A DNA stretch of 64,000 nt from Neoscytalidium dimidiatum (GCA_037367355.1 CM074698.1:1612001-1676000); one strand, 5' to 3'. Shown: positions 41,729-54,633, counted from the first letter of the stretch. Notes: generated by a model from the letters alone, not told the origin. Translations and numbers: made by a program.

Positions 41729-44700
41729 GGTGGGCCAGAACTGGATCTTCTTGGTTAATGCTGCTGAATATTCTCTTTGGGTTTCGGCGCTCTTCCTTGA
41801 ATGACGGGTGCCGTCGAACTACTGTACAGCACAAGAAAAAAGGTCGGCAACTGGTCCTCGCTCATGCACTTTCACACCCTTCTACTGTCTCTTTTTCTTT
41901 TCTTTTTCCTTACTATGTCTTACACGCTGTTGGCATATATGAACTTTTTTGACTACTACTTTTAGAGGATCATGGAACGACAGCGGGCACAACACATACA
42001 CGCAGAGGCACTCTTTTGGCAGAAAAGACATCGGGAGGGCGTTTTGTGCGAAATGTAGGGAGGGCTTCGTGTAATCTCCTCTCTTTCCATGTTGACGGAT
42101 GCGCTGAAGATCGTGTGGTTGATGATGGGCACGGAAGGATATCTTTAAGGGACAATTATGGGTACCGTCGGAGGGATGCTACCTGAACGCCGGGTTTGTG
42201 AAGGATTGGGCGAAACATGCATACTGGTGGGATTACGCTCGAAAAAAAATTGCATATGGTCGGTGCCCCGAGATTCAATTTTCTCTTTTTCGCTCTCTTC
42301 GGTAATGCGGGGTAGGGGAACCACTGGGAGATTGGAAGGCTTGTATCGAAGCATGGAGCCGCCAGTGCTGGCAGATAAGAAGGCAGGTCTATCATCAAAA
42401 CGGCGAACGTCACAATATCTTGTCTGGGCGGCGGTATCTTCTTGGCTGGAAGGGCCTGGATGTGACTGTTTCCCCGTTCGGGCCGTGTCCGATTCTGCTG
42501 CGGAAGAGGCGGGCTGATTGGTGGAGATGCTTTGGGTAGGATTATTGGGGGACGGTGGGAGGTTTGAACGGTTGGTGGCGGTCCCGCGCTGACTGGATCA
42601 TTACGTTAGGATCACCACATACCCTTTTTCTTTTTTTTTTCTTCCCTTTTTTTTAAAGTTCTTCGTACCGAAGAGAAGGATGGAACGAGAAGGATTTCTT
42701 GTTTTGGTAGCATAGTTAGTTAATAGATAAGAATTTAGATTTTTTTTTTCCCTATCCCCCTTCCTCGCTTCTACACTTCGCATCGTTCATGTAGGATTGA
42801 TGCCGCTTTTTCTCCATTCTTGTGTCTTTCTTTTTTTTTTTTGGGGGGCCCGTTTGTCAGGCTTTGATCTGGGATGCGCTTCCCACGTTATGCAATCGAG
42901 TGATCCGCCAAGCCCGGCTGGTTGGGTTTGACGGTGCAAACGTGAGTTGGCATGTGTCAATCATTAGTAAAGCGCCCCCGCTTGGCGTTGACGGGCATGC
43001 GATGCGGAGAGCTGGCTGCATTTAGTGGGGTCAGCTCGGAGCGGTATGGAATGAGTGCGGGTGGAGTGGGTCAGGGCCGCATGTGGGGGTGACGTCATTT
43101 ATCGTGGAATTCCGCTTTGGGTTTGGTGAGGATTGGCCAATGGGGAGAGGGTCTTGGGCTGGTGTGGTGTTGCGTCCAGTAGGCGTACAAAAAGTGCGGT
43201 GTCCCGTTTGTGGGGGCGGTTCATGAATGTTGGCATCACTGCGCAATGTGTTTTCCTGTGCAGCGCTACTCGTATGAGGGATCCATGAGCAAACTGTTAG
43301 TTCTTACTCGTCCTCGTGAAATGAGGTGCTGTTTTCATACTTGTAGATGATGCCTCGCCCACTATTATGGTAAATGAGAACTCGCAACAACGGACTGCCA
43401 AACAAGTTCATCTCATGGAATAGGATTGGCTATGTTAGTGAGGCACTGGCTATCTTACGTCAGAATCCGATGGGCATCTGGCGCTGCTAAAGTTACCGAG
43501 ATGTCTAGAGTGACAGTCAGAAGATGATAATACTTGGAAACCACCTATCAACCACTGAGTAGATCACGAGACTACCAAATTACGCGAAGTAGCTCCATGT
43601 CAGTATATCCACCGTTTCGGTCACCGCCTCGCCTCTTCAAATACGGACGGTAGTTTCAGCGGGGCTCTCAACCATTGTTGTCCAACTTTTCTACGCTGTC
43701 AACTCGTCTTATGGTGTTATATTCCACTGTAACTGTCCTTCCTGGCTGTGGTCCTTCTTCCTCTTCCTCAACACTGCCCTCCTTGCATAATGCTGACTAG
43801 CATTGTATGGTTGAAATGAACCTGACTCACCAATGCTGTTGATGATGCGAAAGGACCACTGGCGGATGGTCGCACAACATTCAAATGATCTGCATTTGCT
43901 CCGCCGGAAAAGCGGCATGCCAATCTGTGCGTGAGTGATCAGAAACGCTCGCAGTTGGTCTGAGTTGCGCTACTCAATATGCTTTACTACGGAATGACAT
44001 TTGAAGTCCTATTATTCCACGAGAATTAGTCGGCCAACCGATTTCTATTGTTGCTCTTTGCAGGTGCGCGGACAGGCCTGGATTATCCGCGCTTTGTGTG
44101 CGACTCCCTGTAGCATCTGTCAAATGAACATGCGCGACTTTACGCACCCGCAGGCCTATAGTCCAAGAAGTCATATCCTGAGCGCCAGCGACGTGTCGCC
44201 TGAAGAGACATCTACTCTTCATTCTAGATCAGGGTTCTGGCAGACCAAGCGCCTTCACTTATCCTGAGAGTAATACGTGTAAAGAGCGGGAATATGACGT
44301 GTGGACTTTTAAGAAGACCTGCCAGGTAGTCTCGAAGTACATAAGGCTAGTCGCATTGCGCATTTCTTCTCTGGTATTCATCAGCTCATGCTCGCCTGCG
44401 CTCATAATTTATTTATTTGCCCCAAGCGGTCCCCTGTCCGAGGATATCGAAGTGTCGTTCGTGGTCAATAATGAAACACACGACTTTCCGGTGCTTTGCA
44501 TACCTCACCAAACCAGAGTTGAGATTGTGTGATCAAAAATACATGCATACTCGCGTCGCCAAACCTGAAGTCGTCTGAGCATGAGAGCTCGATACCGCAG
44601 ATAATTGGGAGTTTACAACGCAGCTTGGGCAGATTATGTTCGGGAGAAACGGGAACGCGAGTTGGGTGCGAAGTGCGTTTTTTCCACGGGTGAAGCGCCC

Positions 44701-44997
44701 GCGTTCCATGGGCAGAAGTGAGAGGCCCATCTGCTGTTAAAGTCAGTAGACAGGCGTCCTCTCGCCCTGACTTCCTGACGTCCTGTTTATCTTGCACTGT
44801 GCACTGCACAAACTCCACCTGTCATACACTCGAAGCAACTCGCTGACCTCGAAAACTTGTCCGAAGCCAGCAGCAAGTGGGCGAAACCCTACAGGCCGGC
44901 ATACAAACCGCCATCGACTGGCTGTACGTACTCCAGCAACGGATTATCTCCACCTGCCTCACTTGTGGTCGATCAGCAAAGACAGCAACAGAGAAAA
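41729..44997. other. Long intergenic region
   Basis: 3.27 kb without a supported gene. It begins with T-rich 3' UTR-like DNA of the preceding gene and contains poly(T) tracts around 42631-42652, 42740-42749 and 42830-42841. Frames on either strand are short. The last ~150 bp before 44998 form an open frame upstream of the proposed ATG and may be coding or leader. Confidence 0.4.
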
Positions 44998-45549
44998 ATG
45001 GCACCGACACGAATCAACCTTTGGCACAACGGCACCGTCAACGGCGCGACGCCGACGCCGAAAGATATCCAACGGCTGCAGAGGCAACGCAGCTTCTCCG
45101 AAAACGCCCAGGATGCCAAGAATCGTAGCCTTGTTCACGGAAGGGAAGCCAGTTCTCAGGGCGAAAAGAAGAAGCTCAAAAAGCGAAGCGATGAGACCAA
45201 GGAGAGAAAGAAAGGTCAGGGCACCTCAAAGATCTGCAAGAGAAGGGACAACAAAGAGGTGAAGAAGAAAACCAAACCCGGCACAGGCATTTCGAAGCCT
45301 ATGGGACGTGTTGATAGTGTGATGGGACACGACCATTTTCCGCAAAGGCTCAAGCCGGTGGCTCACTTACCATGGGAAACTATGGCGCTTCTTAACGAAA
45401 CAGAGCAGGCCGGAGCGATTCTGATGGGCATAAAGTATGGGAGTGGACCGTGGTGCCTTCCGGACGATTATGAAAGGACACGACTGAGCCGTTATCGAGT
45501 GAATATCGACGGAGAAGAGACGGAGGACGACGACTTAGGTCATCTCTAG
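44998..45549 (+). CDS. Uncharacterised basic protein
   Basis: A 183-residue ORF from ATG 44998 (AAAAATGGC context). The frame is open upstream to about 44857 without another ATG, so extra N-terminal residues through an unseen exon are possible. The middle is highly basic and Lys-rich (GEKKKLKKRSDETKERKKGQ), suggesting nucleic-acid binding or nuclear/nucleolar localisation. The C-terminal third looks folded: LPWETMALLNETEQAGAILM, then GSGPWCLPDDYERTRLSRY and an acidic end (DGEETEDDDLGHL). No signal peptide or membrane helix is seen. I do not recognise the family. Confidence 0.5.
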   Translation: MAPTRINLWHNGTVNGATPTPKDIQRLQRQRSFSENAQDAKNRSLVHGREASSQGEKKKLKKRSDETKERKKGQGTSKICKRRDNKEVKKKTKPGTGISKPMGRVDSVMGHDHFPQRLKPVAHLPWETMALLNETEQAGAILMGIKYGSGPWCLPDDYERTRLSRYRVNIDGEETEDDDLGHL

Positions 45550-48440
45550 CAGAGGGCGGCTACGGACAGCGGGACCAAGATCTGGAAAGACACTGTGGGA
45601 AATCCGGCACGGCCCGAGACTTCCTCAACTCCCGCAAAAACATGAGTGCAGAGATGAGCGTCCCACTCAGAGCTGACTGGTCTGCTGGCGGGTAATTTGA
45701 CGTCTTTCATTCTAACCTGGGGCAGCGACTTCAACGGCAATGCGCTTGTTGGCGTGAGTGAGAGACGGAAAATGGGGGCATAGTCGTCACGCCGGTAGCT
45801 AAAGTACTGATGCAGTAAGGAGATCAGCGAACCACGACTCAAGAACAGTTGAATCCGGCTTTCGGACGTAAAAGCCTTCGATTCTTTTTTTTTTTTTTTT
45901 TTGATTTTGACATGTGGAGGAATGTGTCGATCCCGGGTTTTCATCACCGCTTACTGCTGTCGCGTTCTCCGGGAGTACATCGTAAGGAGATTTAATTGAC
46001 AGCAAGGAGAATACGCGAAGTTCGGGAGAGGCTTATCAGACGTTCCACTTTGGAAAGTTGTATAGGTGGACTAGGTGTTGCACATGGAGCTCGGGAACTC
46101 CCGCAGAGATCTGCGTAGGCGAGAATACAGGTAAATATTCCGCTGTGCCATTTTGCGCCGCCAAAACGCGGTCTTGGAATGCGATTCGCTGGTATGCAGA
46201 TCAGAAAAGTCGATGCACGCTTGAAGGATCCATATCCCGGTCGCCAATGCAACGCGGACGATTGCGGCTTCACAGTCTCTCGACTCAACAGTACAATGCG
46301 AAGCCGGAAGTGTGGTGCCGTGCAGGTTATTGAAGGGATAAGGAGGATGAGTAGCGCTCATGCGGGAGCGGGCCCGGAAGGGTGGCATCTCCAGAGGATT
46401 TCACGTGACGCAGCGGCTGCGAACAGTGCGCCCGTCTGTTTCGTCGCACTATTACGCGTCGATCAGCCATATTTCTAGACGACACCTCATCTCCCAGGCG
46501 TATATGGCGGACAGTGCCGTGTAGCCGGCTGGGTTTGCTGGGGGGTTGGTGTTGCGGAGGATGGTGGTGCGGCGGGCAGGCGGACTCATGCAGGCGACCG
46601 GGCCGAGATGAAACCTTGCGGGCGAGTCGTTTGTGTTTCCGGCTGACGGCTTGTTTCCTGCTTCCCTGGCCAGAGGCGGGTTTGCGTGGTGATCGTCGGC
46701 CAGCCCGGCTGATAGACACATGCAGCAGGCGGCCTCCGTTGCTCGGCAGCCTTGTGCAGAAGTCACTTTGATGGGCCAATATATTGGGCCAGAGGTTGGA
46801 GGGGCCTTGGCGTGGTGTTACAGCTGGGAATCGAAGGGCTCAGTCGATGCGGTAGGCCAAGCACGGCTCCCGGCTGCGCTTGACGTAACGCCAACTCTCG
46901 TCCGCAACAGTGCGCGACGGGTCGCGACGCAGGGCCGCTCGGTCGGCTGGTCGGCTGGTGTTGCGAGCGGCCTCTGTCCTTCGCAGTGCCCAGATGCGCG
47001 TCCGCGAGCAGGATGGCGTCAATTGAGGCCTTGCGGCCTTAGGGTCTTGGGGGAGCCGCATCGAGCACATTGGCTTTTGCGGGCGGGCTTGGCCAGTGTT
47101 TCAGCAAGTGGTGCCGCCCGACTCCGCCCTAGCAGGCTGCCGGTCCAGGAGTGTTGGCAGCGTGCGTTGTTTCCCACTCGCACACACAGACGCGCCTTGG
47201 CTCTCTTGGGCGCTGGGGCCCATACGCACATTGCCATTGGTACACCCGCGTCCGCCTTCCATGCCGGGTTTGCCCTGAACACCGCCTTGCGCCGCTGCGG
47301 TGGAGCGGCAAGAGGGGGGGGGAAAACGCCGCAAACGGGTGCCGCCGCGAGCCTTGGCCGGGCGGCTTTGGAGGGCGACAGCGGGCGCGGCGGGCTAGGA
47401 GGGCAACAGTCGTGGTGTGCGAGCGAGTTTAATTCCGGGACGGCGCATAGATCGACGGAGCAGCAGGGAGAGAGTGTGTGAGCGGTCGCTGGGCTCGCGG
47501 GCTCGGCTGGGCGTGGTGGGCTTGGGGCGAGCGAGCGAGCGAGCGTGGGCGATGCCAAGACGGCGCACGTGAACAGCTGGCGTGGAGCTGGCGTGGGAGC
47601 TTGCAGGCGCGAGCTTGGGAGCTTGGGGGCATGTGGGCATGGAGCTGGAAGTCGCCGCCAGCAGCCGCCGCCATGGGTCGCCCGTCCAGGCTGAGGCCGC
47701 AGCAGCACAAAGGCATGACGCGCCGCGCCCTGCCCGTTTCACCCGGCCGGGCCTCAGTCTTCTCACGGCGCACGCAAACAGATCGACCCACGCCCCTGCG
47801 TCGCATCCGCGGATGCGATCCATGGCAGTGCTGGTGCCAGGTGCCAGGTGCCGCGCTGCCGACCGGCGGAGCTGTAGCGGGCGGCGGCAGCAGCAGCAGG
47901 AGCGGCAGCAGGAGCGGCAGCAGCAGCAGTACGGATTGGCAGCGCGCCCAGGACTCAAGCCGACGCGCAGCGCTCAGCAGGCCGCTCGGCTTCAGGCGCG
48001 CACGGCTTGGCGCAGGCGCTGCGCACTCAAGATCTTGGAGGCTTGGAGGTCGCATGGTCGCGCACCGGGGCGGCCAAGGGGGCAAGCACCGCGCCTCTGG
48101 GCCCTGCTGGTGCCGCATTTTCCGCCTTGGACCGAGCCAGAGGCAGCGTCTCATCAGCGCTGGGCCGTCCACATCTTGTGCTTGGCACCCGCACGCGGCC
48201 AATCAGCGCTGCGCACCATCGCGCTGCAGTCCGCCGCCAAGTCTCCAAGACCGCAACCCCAAGCACATCAATCATCATGTAGTAGAGTCCTCGCGCTCCT
48301 CCCGAACGAGATCTCCCCTTCCTCTTATATGTCATGGCACCACGTTACACGCCCGCCAGACTCAACACCGCGCGCCTCGTACAAGAACCGCGACGCCCAC
48401 GCCCATGACCGCCCTCTGAGCTCCGCCAAGACCCTCCCCG
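45550..48440. other. Long intergenic region, very GC-rich in its second half
   Basis: 2.9 kb. The first part has T18 (45885-45902). From 46.5 to 48.4 kb the DNA becomes highly GC-rich with GAGC repeats (about 47527-47545), GCAGCA/GGAGCGGCAGCA repeats (about 47887-47932) and GCTTGG/GAGCTTGG repeats (about 47585-47630). Very long frames are open on both strands because AT-rich stop codons are rare here; none resembles a known protein. It probably holds the promoter and leader of the gene at 48441. Confidence 0.45.
47887..47932. repeat. GCAGCA / GGAGCGGCAGCA imperfect tandem repeat
   Basis: Interrupted GCA triplets with repeating GGAGCGGCAGCA units, about 45 bp, in the GC-rich upstream region of the gene at 48441. 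Confidence 0.7.
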
Positions 48441-49546
48441 ATGCCCCCCATGGCGCTCGCCGGAGACGCGCCGCCCGTCGCCCGCCCGGCCCTCGCCCAC
48501 CACCGGCTCAGCAGTCCCAGCAGCGCCCGCAGCAGCCTCTCCAGCACGAGCGCGAGCGACCGCATTCCCGCGCCCTCAGCGGCATTGATTGCCTCCCAGC
48601 AATACCCTCCGCTCAAGCCCTCGCACGCCGCAGCGTTCCGCCCAGCCGGCTCGCTGCATTCCTCGCCAAAACCCGCGCCCGCCGCGTACCCACCCTCCGG
48701 TCACGACTCCGTCATCTCCTCGCCTGGCTCGCCCAAGCAACTGTACTCGCAGAGCGCCAGCTCCAACTCAAATACCAGTCGCGATGCCCGCCAGAGCCTG
48801 GTCCACTCCATCCCCGTCGCCGACGACGACGACGACGACGACGAGAAAGCGTCGCTGTCGCACCCCACGCCCGCCGTAGTGCGCAACAGCCAGCCCCGCG
48901 ACATGGTGCTGGACCTCGAGAAGCAGTGCTACTCGCCAGCCTCGAACAGCCGCCGCTCCGGTCGAACCCAGCTGCCTGTGAGCGGAGTCTCGCAGGACCT
49001 GTACCTTACCGCCGATCCCGACGAGGCCGAGCTGGAGAGCAAGGCGTTCAAGATCCTCGTATGTCTCGACTGCCGAGAACTGTTGGCCCGGTCAGCATTC
49101 TTCTTCCCAAGCATACCCGCTAACCCGTCTTGCAGCTCCACCTCTCGGGCTTCGCCTGCCTCGTCTCATTTGCTATCTCGCTCTGGACTCTGGCCGCCGT
49201 TATGATCGCTGCGCTCCTGCAGCCTCTTCGCTTCTGCAGCATGCGGCCCGACTACCGCGAGCAACTCGTCAAGTTTCTCAGCCCTTCGTTAGGCCTGCAG
49301 TTCCGCCTCATCTATAGCGCGCCTCTATCGTCCATGTACAACACCCCACTCTTATTTCTCGTCTGCCTTCTGTCACCGTTCGTCGCTGTTGGCATCGCCA
49401 TCGCTTCTTGGATCTCTGCCTCATTCTGGATCTACGCTGCCATGATCGGCGACCCGGGTTCCAAGGACGGCCATAATGACGGTCGTGAAGCAGTCCTCAT
49501 TGTTCGCTCCTACTGGGAGTCGTGGCTTCTGCGAGCATTGAGATGA
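48441..49546 (+). CDS. Uncharacterised membrane protein with long disordered N-terminus
   Basis: Exons 48441-49058 and 49136-49546 (342 residues); the 77-nt intron starts GTATGT, has CTAAC and ends TTGCAG. The first ~190 residues are Ser/Pro/Ala-rich and disordered with a DDDDDDD run encoded by GAC repeats (48822-48843). After a conserved-looking DEAELESKAFKILLHLSGFA the protein has two to three hydrophobic segments: LVSFAISLWTLAAVMIAALL, then after an amphipathic loop LFLVCLLSPFVAVGIAIASW leading into SASFWIYAAMIG. It ends in a soluble tail, ..VRSYWESWLLRALR. The layout (disordered cytosolic N-terminus, hairpin-like membrane part) could suit an ER or lipid-droplet protein, but I recognise no family. 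Splicing is well supported because the hydrophobic region follows in phase. Confidence 0.68.
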
Positions 49547-52500
49547 ATCATCACCCCAACCGATTTTTTCATCAAGTGGCGACCGGAATACCTTGCCAGC
49601 ATGACGACACGACCGAAACAAAAAAAAAAAAAAGATACCACTTTCAATCGGCCATGGCGACCGAAGTAATTCTCATGGGGACCTTCACCCTACTTCATCC
49701 TTTACGGCGCGTTGCGAAATTCTTTCCATAACTCGCGCTCTTCCGTTTGCTTTTCGATGATGCATAGCTAGCGGGACACGGGTATCGGCGTTTTCTGTTT
49801 CTTCTTTTTTTTTTTTTTTTTTGAGGATGAGATCAAGTCTTCCACATCGTGACTGAACTAGACCGGAGTTTTCGCACCCCCCTTGTGGCGGTCTCTATCA
49901 CGATATGATCACGACTAGTTTCCGGGAACTATTCGATTTCGGTCGAATTGAGGAGATTCTGGAAGAACTTTGGATCCGTCTTCTTTTTCTCCACAAGGAT
50001 TTTTAAGGAATGGACTTTCTCCTGTGCGAACAGGATCTGGAGAGGTGGATTAAGTTTGTGGGGTCGGAAACGGTATATACCCAGCTTGTGCGAAATTTTT
50101 CCTTGTTGCATTTTCAAATCTTCTGTACGCATCATACTTGCGAAAGAAAACGGCGCTATGGGACATAAGCGGTGTTTATTACCTTTTACACAATTTTTCG
50201 ATATCAAAGCCGCCGGCAGGCAGAGCGAAACAAATTTTTTGAGCTGTTCAAATTCGTATTGCCAGTATACATCTATGATGGATGAAAACAGCGAAAGCGA
50301 ACACGGCCGATTCGGTACAATCGACCCCATTTCAGACGCAGACCAAGCACGCCTTCCAAGACTCTCGGAGGTTCCGAAATTCTTCGCCTCACTCGCTTTC
50401 ACGTTCGGTATCCCATCCTGCCGTTTCCCTGTCACGCAAGTCCGGTGGCTTGACGGTACGAGAAGTAGTGCCGTGTGACTCTATTTCCCCCTTCGCGGCA
50501 GCATCCTTGATCTTCTTAGTCGCTATCTTGGCCAAGTTTCTTTCCGTTTTCGGCCACGGACGTTTCAGCGCCTTCTCTCCTTCCGCTCGCACGGCCAAGA
50601 GTTAGATCTTTCTAACACCTTGGCTGCAGCAGGTACATTGCAACCGGTCCTTGTCTCTTTTAGTTACACTTTTTCCTTTTCCCTCCGTCGCGCGCGCGAC
50701 TGCGCAACTGCCACCCGGCACTTCTTCGTTGCCTTGACCATCGACGGAACTCGAAACTGCCGGGAGCAGATAGTGTCGATTGGGAGAGTGGCTGAGTCAA
50801 CGGCGTACGGCGACGAGGGAAACAAGAGCTTACGTGCGCTCTTGATCAGCCGGCCGCATGTGCTTGCTTATTAGGCGACGTTGCGGTCGTTTGGCGACGA
50901 CTACCGCAGCTGCGTCTGGATCCGGGATCAGACAAGAGCTGGAATGTCCATAGCGACAGGTCGCGCCCCCTCCCCTCATGTCGCCGAGAATCGGCGTGCT
51001 GGACGGACTGTCGTGGTGCTGCACGGCTGCGGGGGAGAGAGGCTGGGCGGGCGCGTATGTCGTATCAGCATGCATGTGGTGTTGTTTCTTGGGAGCTTCA
51101 GAGCTGTCTTGAAGCGGTGGGGAATCACGTTCTCTGCGTTATGTACAGCGTCTTGTCCTATGACGATCGTTTGGAACCGGCATGAGCGGGTGGACGGCAT
51201 GAGGAGCTCGGAGGTCAGTTTGGGATGGTGGATGTGGTGATCGCATGCGAGTGTCCGCTGAGAGGGCAAAAGTCCGCCAATCCAATCAGCAACAACACAT
51301 CTTGTCGATGGGCATATCCGACGATCTGCAATTGGCGTCGGGTCAAGGCGATGAGCACTGACTAGGAGGCGGTTGAACGTGGAGTAACTTGGTCATCCGC
51401 TGTCGACACTCGTCGAAGCGCATGGTTTCTCGTGTTGGTATCAAAAAGGGACGGAAACGACCGGATGAAGCTCGTCATCAGGCCGACAGACGATCTGCGA
51501 AGTTGAGGATGTGTCCTTGCCATCTTGCAATCCGCTGCAACCATGTCTTCATCATCACTTACCACTCTTACTCTCTTGCTTTTCCTTGGTCGTTCTTTTG
51601 GTTCGCTTGAGCTGCCGGCCCGGCCTCTTGGCTGCCAAGATTGAGGGGACATTCTTGGTCTTGGTAGGAAAAGTCTTGGAGGGGGACACCGTGAGTCACC
51701 TGTGATTTCTTCTCGCCTCGGTGACCAAGACTCCGCCGGCAGCTTGGCGACTGGTGGAGATGACCCAGCGGAAAGACCAAGAAATAGGAAGCGCCCAGGC
51801 GGCACATAATGTGGCCTGAGGCGTGGAGGATTGTTGCAGCTCGACCCGTCGTTGCCATCAGCTGCAATACAGCCGGTATCCGCCTGCCGCAGGGTTATCA
51901 TAGGCCATTCAATTGTCTGCCATCAAGCAGGGTTAAGGGAAACCAGGAGAAAGAATGGCAACAACATCATCGAAGCGACGATGAAACTTGCTGCTGCAGC
52001 CAACTCGGCATACCAAGCCCGCTTTGCCCGAAGACCTCACAGACCGAACGACAGGCGTGACTAGACTAGGTACAACCTCGAGACGAGATGTGTTGGTCGG
52101 CATCCTCGCTCGCACACCGACAGCGGACCCGCTGTGGAGCCCTGTCTTTTTTTTCACTGCACGTCTTGTCTGTGAGTCGGCATGGCAATGCTAGTAAGCC
52201 AAATGTTGATGATCTGCCAAGCAATGAAAGGCGATTGACGGCAGTCGCAGTTTATTTCGACCATCAGCATCAATAGACATCTGGCGAGTATTTCCAAATC
52301 AGGCAAAGACGATGTGCGACGTCTGCAGAGTTTTCGCCAAGTCAGGCGCATCTCTTCCTACGAGCATGTCTGAGGTAAGAAGATTTCAGAAAGGAAGTTC
52401 TTCTAGAAGTTCCCCGCGGCGACAACAGAAGCGGAAAGCTTGCTGATGGTGTTACTGCGGAACGAACCCAAATGAGAAGAAAAGGCAAGGAGCTCGGTCT

Positions 52501-53694
52501 CAATGGCCGGCGCACCGAAGATGTTGAGAAGCAAGAAGTGAACCTTAACGATAAGGCAATTGTGGGAAGTTACGTCGAGTACCAACAATGGTTGCAAGTA
52601 TCGCGGATCTGGGACCCTTCGTGTGTGGTTGTTCAAATTTAGCTCCATAGGCCAGGGAACCTCAGGAGATTCTCGGAAAGTGACGAGCCCGCTGAGAGGG
52701 GACGGAGCGTGTGGATGCCTCATCCGCATGAGATGAATGCTTGGCCTTGGCGTAACCCTAAAAAAGGTGAAAAGTTAGATTTTCTCGTATTCAACCCTTT
52801 AATAGGATGCAGCGGTTGATTGGACGTAGATCTCGACGGGCTGAACGAGGGATTGCCAATGGATTGGCATGCGGACCATGCCGCTTCCAAGGTCGCCTTG
52901 TTGCTTGTGATTCCCATTATCTGGGTAGGATGAGATGGTCCTGCCATTCGGGCAGCGGGCTTTCCGGATCGTCATTTGAAAATGGCCTGACTCTACCAGG
53001 GGGTGGGGACCTAGAATCTTAGGATACAGAACTCCGGTACGCAGCGCGTCGGCAGGCAGCCTTCACCAGACTCTAATGTCGCGAGAAGGTTGCGTATGCC
53101 AAGAGGGATCCGGGTCCACCGGAGAAATGTCCGGCGTCTCGCTCGTGGCAAAGAATGTCGATAAAGTTGGCTCTGGGAAAGGGAGGGAGGAAGGGAGGAA
53201 CGAGGGGGCCAGAAACGGGTTATTGGGTTTGCTTTGCGCCCGAGCCAAGCATGGCGCAAGGGAGCATCGACACACTTGGCCAATGCACGACGCTGGCTGC
53301 TCTCACGGCGACATGTATCCGAACACATTATGCCAAGGCTTGTGGTTGCCTCGTGATGGGAGGCGTCTTGGGCTTGGTTTTGCATTGAATAGCGCCGTGG
53401 CTTGTCAGTTCTTTTGACGAGGGCTTGGGCAGCGTGGACAAAACTATATTGCCATTAGCGGGCGTCGCGACGTCCAGCCATGGCTTTCCGAGCGGAAAAG
53501 GAAATATCGGAGCGGAAAAGCATCCAATCAGGTTTCAGCGTCAGCTACGGAGATAGTTTTGCAGTGTCTTCGACTGTACAACAGGGCGTGTGCGTGTGCA
53601 CGTGCCTCGATGTACCAACCTCCGTCCACTCAAACCTATTTCGCAAGGGGCGATCCTTTCTTCGATTGCCTCGTTATCATTCAGACGTTTGCCT
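49547..53694. other. Long intergenic region, no recognised gene
   Basis: 4.15 kb. Right after the membrane-protein gene come A14 (49620-49633) and T18 (49805-49822). At 49.93-50.48 kb both strands are open at once (169 codons minus, 177 plus) in lower-GC DNA; neither translation resembles a known family. A minus-strand ORF at 51362-51901 includes a basic/acidic stretch (KERPRKSKRVRVVSDDED) that could be coding, but no start context or homology supports it. The right end is the UreG 3' flank. Confidence 0.4.
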
Positions 53695-54633
53695 TCATAC
53701 TCTCTTCGACGCCGCTGCAGCGCCGCTGGCCTTCCACGCGCTCAAAATGAGGTTAACAATGTGATCAACATTCTTCCCGTTCTTGACCTGCGCAAAGATG
53801 GTAGGACCGCCCTCCCTAGAAATGAAAATTGCAATCAGTCAGATAGCAATCTCCCTTTGAGCTTTTGTGCAGACACCAGAACTCACCTCATTTTCCTAGC
53901 ATCCCTTTCCATGACGCCAAGATCCGCTCCCACAATATCAGCCAAGTCAGTCTTGTTGACAACGAGCAAGTCGCTCTGTGTAATACCAGGGCCACCCTTG
54001 CGAGGAATCTTATCGCCGCCGCTCACGTCGATGACGTAGATGATAAAGTCAGCCAGCTCGCGGCTGTAGTTGGCAGCCAGGTTGTCGCCACCACTCTCGA
54101 TCAAAAGCAATTCCGTCTTGAACTCACGGTGCAGATCCTCCAAGGCAGCCAAGTTGGTGGATATGTCCTCGCGCACAGCAGCATGCGGGCAGCCACCCGT
54201 CTCAATTGCCCTTATCCGCTCGGCCGGCAGCGCATTGTGGCGGGTTAAGAACTCGCAGTCCTCGCGGGTGAAAATATCGTTCGTCACGGCAGCAATGCTG
54301 TAGCTATCGCGGAGAGCCAGGCAAAGGGCGAGCATGAGCGCAGTCTTGCCGGATCCTACAGGTCTTCACTCAAGTGTCAGCGAATGCGACTGGATCCGAC
54401 TCATGGCAGAGTGCTGCTGCGAGGATGATGCAACGACTGCGAAGTCGGACCAGGCTGTACACGTACCCGCCAATGCCAACGGTAAAGGCGCGGTCCTCCC
54501 ATTGTCTTCCTTCAATGATAGGCATCTCCCGTCCGAGGTATGAACCGGGTCCGTCGAGGATCTCATGGGTGTGGCCATGATCGACGCCAGCGTGCGAATG
54601 CGAGACTCCGTCGTGCGAATGCGAGTGCGCCAT
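53695..54633 (-). CDS. ureG: Urease accessory GTPase UreG
   Basis: Exons 54633-54467, 54363-53887 and 53815-53695 (254 residues); introns 103 and 71 nt. The acceptor at 54364 (GAAG) rather than the nearer TGTAG restores the canonical P-loop GIGGPVGSGKT (residues 53-63). The N-terminus has eight histidines in the first 23 residues ([19 protein letters not shown]..), a likely nickel-binding tail. Other marks are [40 protein letters not shown] and the G4 motif NKTDLA. UreG is a SIMIBI-class GTPase that works with UreD/UreF to deliver nickel to urease in the cytosol. No other urease gene is in the window, as is normal in fungi, where these genes are unlinked. The C-terminus ends ..[10 protein letters not shown]. 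Confident assignment. Confidence 0.96.

Noticed and set aside
46720..48419. Very long ORFs on both strands (for example 229, 253, 257 and 313 codons)
   Set aside because: All lie in extremely GC-rich DNA where stop codons are rare, overlap one another on both strands, and translate to Ala/Arg/Pro/Ser-rich sequence without any domain.
47582..49123. 513-codon plus-strand ORF overlapping the membrane-protein gene
   Set aside because: It runs in another frame through exon 1 of the gene at 48441, whose frame continues through a well-formed intron into clear membrane helices.
53695..54633. A urease gene cluster
   Set aside because: Only UreG is present; no urease, UreD or UreF sequence was found nearby, and fungal urease genes are normally unlinked.
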